Positions 58,601-64,000 of a stretch of 64,000 bases of DNA are shown piece after piece. Location of the stretch: NCBI GenBank assembly GCA_013339895.1, contig JABACO010000011.1:6190570-6254569 (forward strand), written 5' to 3'. Every line of letters starts with the position of its first letter. Position 1 is the stretch's first letter. A model generated the notes under the pieces. The model did no database searches. It was not told the origin of the DNA and worked only from the letters and a program-made list of their open reading frames with translations. This DNA is from Ephydatia muelleri (lineage: Eukaryota > Porifera > Demospongiae > Spongillida > Spongillidae). The translations under genes were made by a program, and so were the position numbers.

Positions 58601-61600
58601 GTAGTTGTCCCTGATGTGGTGTGGATGAAGGATGGAGGGGTTCTTGTGAATGGGACCAATACCACACTGACAAGGACTGTGTTAGGTGGAAACAGTAATC
58701 TAAATCTCACCTTCAATCCTCTGCTCACATCTCATGGAGGACAGTACACTTGTGTTGCTACTATCTCTGTACCACAGCTATCTCTGAATGTCACCAATTC
58801 ATCAGCAGCTCCTGTATCAGTACAGAGTGAGTTTGATAAGAGTTCCATGAGTTACTATTAACCCTTTGTTTCCACAGTTCCACTGCCAAGTGCAACAATT
58901 GTATTTGTGTCGCCTGGTAGCTTAGTGGTCTCTGGAATTCCAATAGACATATTTTGTACCTTCTCAATTCCATCAGTGGTGGACACTTCTGTAATGGTGA
59001 AGACCTTTTGGATTAGACTAAATCAGACATTAAATAATGGCGACAGAATCAAAATTAGTACTTCCCAGTCTATGGTGGCCTACAACACAACTCTTCAAAT
59101 CACCCCTGTAAATATCAGTGACACTGGCATGTATCAGTGCGTAGGAAGTATCTCTTCAAATAGCAGTTATGTTGTGGGTTCCAGCAATGCTTCAGCAAAT
59201 ATTTCATTGTCTGTACAAGGTGAGAATACTTATGAGACCAGACCACTGATGTTAACCCTTCCCTCTCATCTCCAGCTCTCCCTCCTCCTTTGGTCACCAC
59301 ATCATCATATGGCAGCACAATAGCTGGTTCTGTGAACTCACTGGTGTGTACTGTGAAGGTGATAGATGGACTGGTAGTTGTCCCTGATGTGATGTGGATG
59401 AAGGGTGGGAGAGTTATTGTGAATGGGACCAATACCACACTGACAAGGACTGTGTCAGGTGGAAACAGTACTCTAAATCTCACCTTCAATCCTCTACTCA
59501 CATCTCATGGAGGACAGTACATTTGTGTTGCTGCTATCTCTGTACCACAGCTATCTCTGAGCGTCACCAATTCATCAACAGTTACTGTATCAGTACAGAG
59601 TGAGTTTAATCATGTAACTTTTAAGTGCTATCATGAATGCAATATCTTCACAGTTCCAGTGCCAAATGTAACTCTTTCACCTGTACCACTCGGTAGCTCA
59701 GTGTACACCGGTACTTCCATAAGCATGTCTTGTGCTTTTACAGTCCCATCTGTTGTGGACTCTCCTGTAATGTTAAACACATTGTGGATAGGACCACAGG
59801 GGCCAATATATATTGGAAATAGGACAATGACAATCATTACACAGTCAATGATGGTGTATAATGCAACACTGCAAATAAATCCTTCAAATACAAGTGACAC
59901 AGGCATACATTGGTGTGTGGGGAACATCTCTTCAAACAGCAGCTATATTGTTACCTCCAGCAATGCTTCAGCAAATGCATCACTCACGGTACAAGGTGAG
60001 AATAGGAAATACAATTCTACTCATGTAAATCATTCCCTCTCATCTCCAGCTCTTCCTCCTCCTGTGGTCACCACATCATCATATGGCAGCACAATAGCTG
60101 GATCTGTGTACTCACTGGTGTGTATGGTGAAGGTGGTAGATGGACTGGTAGTTGTCCCTGATGTGGTGTGGATGAAGGATGGAGGGGTTCTTGTGAATGG
60201 GACCAATACCACACTGACAAGGACTGTGTTAGGTGGAAACAGTAATCTAAATCTCACCTTCAATCCTCTGCTCACATCTCATGGAGGACAGTGCACTTGT
60301 GTTGCTACTATCTCTGTACCACAGCTATCTCTGAACATCACAAATTCATCAGCAGTTACTGTATCAGTACAGAGTGAGTTTGATAAAAGTTCCATGAGTT
60401 ACTATTAACCCTTTGTATCCACAGTTCCACTGCCAAGTGCAACAATTGTATTTGTGTCACCTGGTAGCTTAGTGGTCTCTGGAATTCCAATAAGCATATT
60501 TTGTGCCTTCTCAATTCCATCAGGAGTGGACAGTTCTGTAATGGTGAATACCTTTTGGATTAGACTAAATCAGACATTAAATAATGGCGACAGAATCAAA
60601 ATTAGTACTTCCCAGTCAATGGCGGCCTACAACACAACACTTCAAATCACCCCCGTAAATATCAGTGACACTGGCATGTATCAGTGCGTAGGAAGTATCT
60701 CTTCAAATAGCAGTTATGTTGTGGGTTCCAGCAATGCTTCAGCAAATATTTCATTGTCTGTACAAGGTGAGAATACTTATGAGACCAGACCACTGATGTT
60801 AACCCTTCCCTCTCATCTCCAGCTCTCCCTCCTCCTGTGGTCACCACATCATCATATGGCAGCACAATAGCTGGATCTGTGTACTCACTGGTGTGTATGG
60901 TGAAGGTGGTAGATGGACTGGTAGTTGTCCCTGATGTGGTGTGGATGAAGGATGGAAGAGTTCTTGTGAATGGGACCAATACCACACTGACAAGGACTGT
61001 GTTAGGTGGAAACAGTACTCTAAATCTCACCTTCAATCCTCTGCTCACATCTCATGGAGGACAGTGCACTTGTGTTGCTACTATCTCTGTACCACAGCTA
61101 TCTCTGAATATCACAAATTCATCAGCAGTTACTGTATCAGTACAGAGTGAGTTTAATAATGTAACTTTTAAGTGCAATCATGAATGCAATATCTTCACAG
61201 TTCCAGTGCCAAGTGTAACTCTTTCACCTGTTCCACTCGGTAGCTCAGTGTACACCGGTACTTCCATAAGCATGTCTTGTGCTTTTACAGTCCCATCTGT
61301 TGTGGACTCTCCTGTAATATTAAACACATTGTGGATAGGACCACAGGGGCCAATATATAATGGAAATAGGACAATGACAATCATTACACAGTCAATGATG
61401 TTGTATAATGCAACACTGCAAATAAATCCTTCAAATACAAGTGACATAGGCATATATTGGTGTGTGGGGAACATCTCTTCAAACAGCAGCTATATTGTTA
61501 CCTCCAGCAATGCTACAGCAAATGCATCACTCACGGTACAAGGTGAGAATAGGAAATACAATTCTACTCATGTAAATCATTCCCTCTCATCTCCAGCTCT

Positions 61601-64000
61601 CCCTCCTCCTGTGGTCACCACATCATCGTACGGCAGCACAATAGCTGGATCTGTGTACTCACTGGTGTGTATGGTGAAGGTGGTAGATGGACTGGTAGTT
61701 GTCCTCGATGTGGTGTGGATGAAGGATGAAGGGGTTCTTGTGAATGGGACTAATATCACACTTACAAGGACTGTGTCAGGTGGAAACAGTACTCTAAATC
61801 TCACCTTAAATCCTCTGCTCACATCTCATGGAGGACAGTACACTTGTGTTGCCACTATCTCTGTACCACAGCTATCTCTGAGCGTCACCAATTCATCAGC
61901 AGTTACTGTATCAGTACAGAGTGAGTTTAATCATGTAACTTTTAAGTGCAATCATGAATGCAATATCTTCACAGTTCCAGTGCCAAGTGTAACTCTTTCA
62001 CCTGTACCACTCGGTAGCTCAGTGTACACCGGTACTTTCATAAGCATGTCTTGCGCTTTTACAGTCCTATCTGTTGTGGACTATCCTGTAATGTTAAACA
62101 CATTGTGGACTGGACCACAGGGGCCAATGTATAATGGAAATAGGACAATGACAATCATTACACAGTCAATGATGGTGTATATTGCAACACTGCAAATAAA
62201 TCCTTCAAATACAAGTGACACAGGCATATATTGGTGTGTGGGGAACATCTCTTCAAACAGCAGCTTTATTGTTACCTCCAGCAATGCTTCAGCAAATACA
62301 TCACTGACGGTACAAGGTGAGAATAGGAAATCCAATTCCACTCATGCAAATTATTCCCTCTCATCTCCAGCTCTTCCTCCTCCTGTGGTCACCACATCAT
62401 CATATGGCAGCACAATAGCTGGATCTGTGTACTCACTGGTGTGTATGGTGAAGGTGGTAGATGGACTGGTAGTTGTCCCTGATGTGGTGTGGATGAAGGA
62501 TGGAGGGGTTCTTGTGAATGGGACCAATACCACACTGACAAGGACTGTGTTAGGTGGAAACAGTAATCTAAATCTCACCTTCAATCCTCTGCTCACATCT
62601 CATGGAGGACAGTACACTTGTGTTGCTACTATCTCTGTACCACAGCTATCTCTGAATGTCACCAATTCATCAGCAGCTCCTGTATCAGTACAGAGTGAGT
62701 TTGATAAGAGTTCCATGAGTTACGATTAACCCTTTGTTTCCACAGTTCCACTGCCAAGTGCAACAATTGTATTTGTGTCGCCTGGTAGCTTAGTGGTCTC
62801 TGGAATTCCAATAGACATATTTTGTACCTTCTCAATTCCATCAGTGGTGGACACTTCTGTAATGGTGAAGACCTTTTGGATTAGACTAAATCAGACATTA
62901 AATAATGGCGACAGAATCAAAATTAGTACTTCCCAGTCAATGGTGGCCTACAACACAACTCTTCAAATCACCCCTGTAAATATCAGTGACACTGGCATGT
63001 ATCAGTGCGTAGGAAGTATCTCTTCAAATAGCAGTTATGTTGTGGGTTCCAGCAATGCTTCAGCAAATATTTCATTGTCTGTACAAGGTGAGAATACTTA
63101 TGAGACCAGACCACTGATGTTAACCCTTCCCTCTCATCTCCAGCTCTCCCTCCTCCTTTGGTCACCACATCATCATATGGCAGCACAATAGCTGGTTCTG
63201 TGAACTCACTGGTGTGTACTGTGAAGGTGATAGATGGACTGGTAGTTGTCCCTGATGTGATGTGGATGAAGGCTGGGAGAGTTATTGTGAATGGGACCAA
63301 TACCACACTGACAAGGACTGTGTCAGGTGGAAACAGTACTCTAAATCTCACCTTCAATCCTCTACTCACATCTCATGGAGGACAGTACATTTGTGTTGCT
63401 GCTATCTCTGTACCACAGCTATCTCTGAGCGTCACCAATTCATCAACAGTTACTGTATCAGTACAGAGTGAGTTTAATCATGTAACTTTTAAGTGCTATC
63501 ATGAATGCAATATCTTCACAGTTCCAGTGCCAAATGTAACTCTTTCACCTGTACCACTCGGTAGCTCAGTGTACACCGGTACTTCCATAAGCATGTCTTG
63601 TGCTTTTACAGTCCCATCTGTTGTGGACTCTCCTGTAATGTTAAACACATTGTGGATAGGACCACAGGGGCCAATATATATTGGAAATAGGACAATGACA
63701 ATCATTACACAGTCAATGATGGTGTATAATGCAACACTGCAAATAAATCCTTCAAATACAAGTGACACAGGCATACATTGGTGTGTGGGGAACATCTCTT
63801 CAAACAGCAGCTATATTGTTACCTCCAGCAATGCTTCAGCAAATGCATCACTCACGGTACAAGGTGAGAATAGGAAATACAATTCTACTCATGTAAATCA
63901 TTCCCTCTCATCTCCAGCTCTTCCTCCTCCTGTGGTCACCACATCATCATATGGCAGCACAATAGCTGGATCTGTGTACTCACTGGTGTGTATGGTGAAG
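55669..64000 (+). CDS. Second Ig-array receptor, RPTP paralogue (gene B, 3' end outside window)
   Basis: Exon 1 (55669-55729) encodes the same signal peptide as gene A. Twenty-two Ig exons follow, starting at 55783 (A), 56181 (A), 56556 (B'), 56955 (A), 57330 (B'), 57729 (A), 58107 (B), 58503 (A), 58878 (B'), 59276 (A), 59654 (B), 60050 (A), 60425 (B'), 60823 (A), 61201 (B), 61597 (A), 61975 (B), 62371 (A), 62746 (B'), 63144 (A), 63522 (B) and 63918 (A, cut by the edge). Exons are 315-342 nt and phase 1/1; introns are mostly 51, 54 or 56 nt. The first Ig exon has a divergent end (SDQNVTNSLAVNVSVQS). The copy at 56181 has Leu instead of the core Trp (VVLMKDGG). A TM and phosphatase part is expected downstream by analogy with gene A but is not visible. 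Confidence 0.85.
58878..64000 (+). repeat. 3,868-bp internal tandem duplication in gene B array
   Basis: The run B', A, B, A starting at 58878 recurs at 62746 with a constant offset of 3,868 bp through the window edge. Shared private variants include DIFCTFSIPS, VMWMKxG with VIVNGTN, STVTVSVQS and GIHWCVGN. The two copies differ at only a handful of bases (for example GGGTGGGA versus GGCTGGGA), so this is a very recent event. Confidence 0.9.

Noticed and set aside
31060-63795. Many minus-strand ORFs of 81-129 aa (MSRGLKVRF-type and MFPTHQYMP-type) opposite the Ig exons
   Set aside because: They recur only as antisense shadows of each Ig exon and have no splice logic or domain of their own.

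Overview
This 64 kb window is animal nuclear DNA. The genes have many small exons and very short introns (51-56 nt is common), interspersed foldback and hAT elements, and microsatellites. The gene content (a LOTUS-Tudor germline protein, an adhesion GPCR and very large Ig/FN3 receptor tyrosine phosphatases) together with the compact introns suggests an early-branching metazoan, most likely a demosponge. That taxonomic call is inference.

Layout. (1) 53-13672, minus strand: a 22-exon LOTUS/Tudor gene of the TDRD7 type. Its 3' end lies beyond the left edge, and one intron holds a decayed hAT transposon at 5138-7991. (2) 14030-19176, plus strand: an adhesion GPCR (signal peptide, Ig, FN3 domains, hormone-receptor-like domain, GAIN/GPS, 7TM), divergent from the Tudor gene across about 360 bp. 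(3) 19.3-30.9 kb: gene-poor sequence with relics of an Ig exon, a WDR83-like WD40 exon, FN3/TM exons and a 7TM segment, plus minisatellites and an inserted element. (4) 30956-42991, plus strand: a complete 38-exon receptor protein tyrosine phosphatase (about 2,896 aa) with 18 Ig domains, about 2 FN3 domains, one TM helix, a catalytically intact D1 and a divergent D2. (5) 43-51.8 kb: foldback elements, a duplicated and broken D2 segment, a lysine-rich 15-aa-repeat ORF and low-complexity DNA. (6) 51.8-64 kb: a second copy of the unit that starts at about 27.1 kb, including the 5' half of a second Ig-array receptor gene (55669 to beyond the window, 22 Ig exons so far).

Most striking feature. The two receptor genes are built from near-identical, phase-1/phase-1 Ig exons of two alternating families (A and B, with a B' subtype), separated by introns of 51, 54 or 56 nt. 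The 54-nt introns are a multiple of three and free of stops, so retained introns stay in frame. The exons are being homogenised and block-duplicated within and between the two genes. This makes the locus a good candidate for a variable cell-surface recognition receptor with phosphatase signalling. The sequence shows the architecture; the recognition role is a hypothesis.
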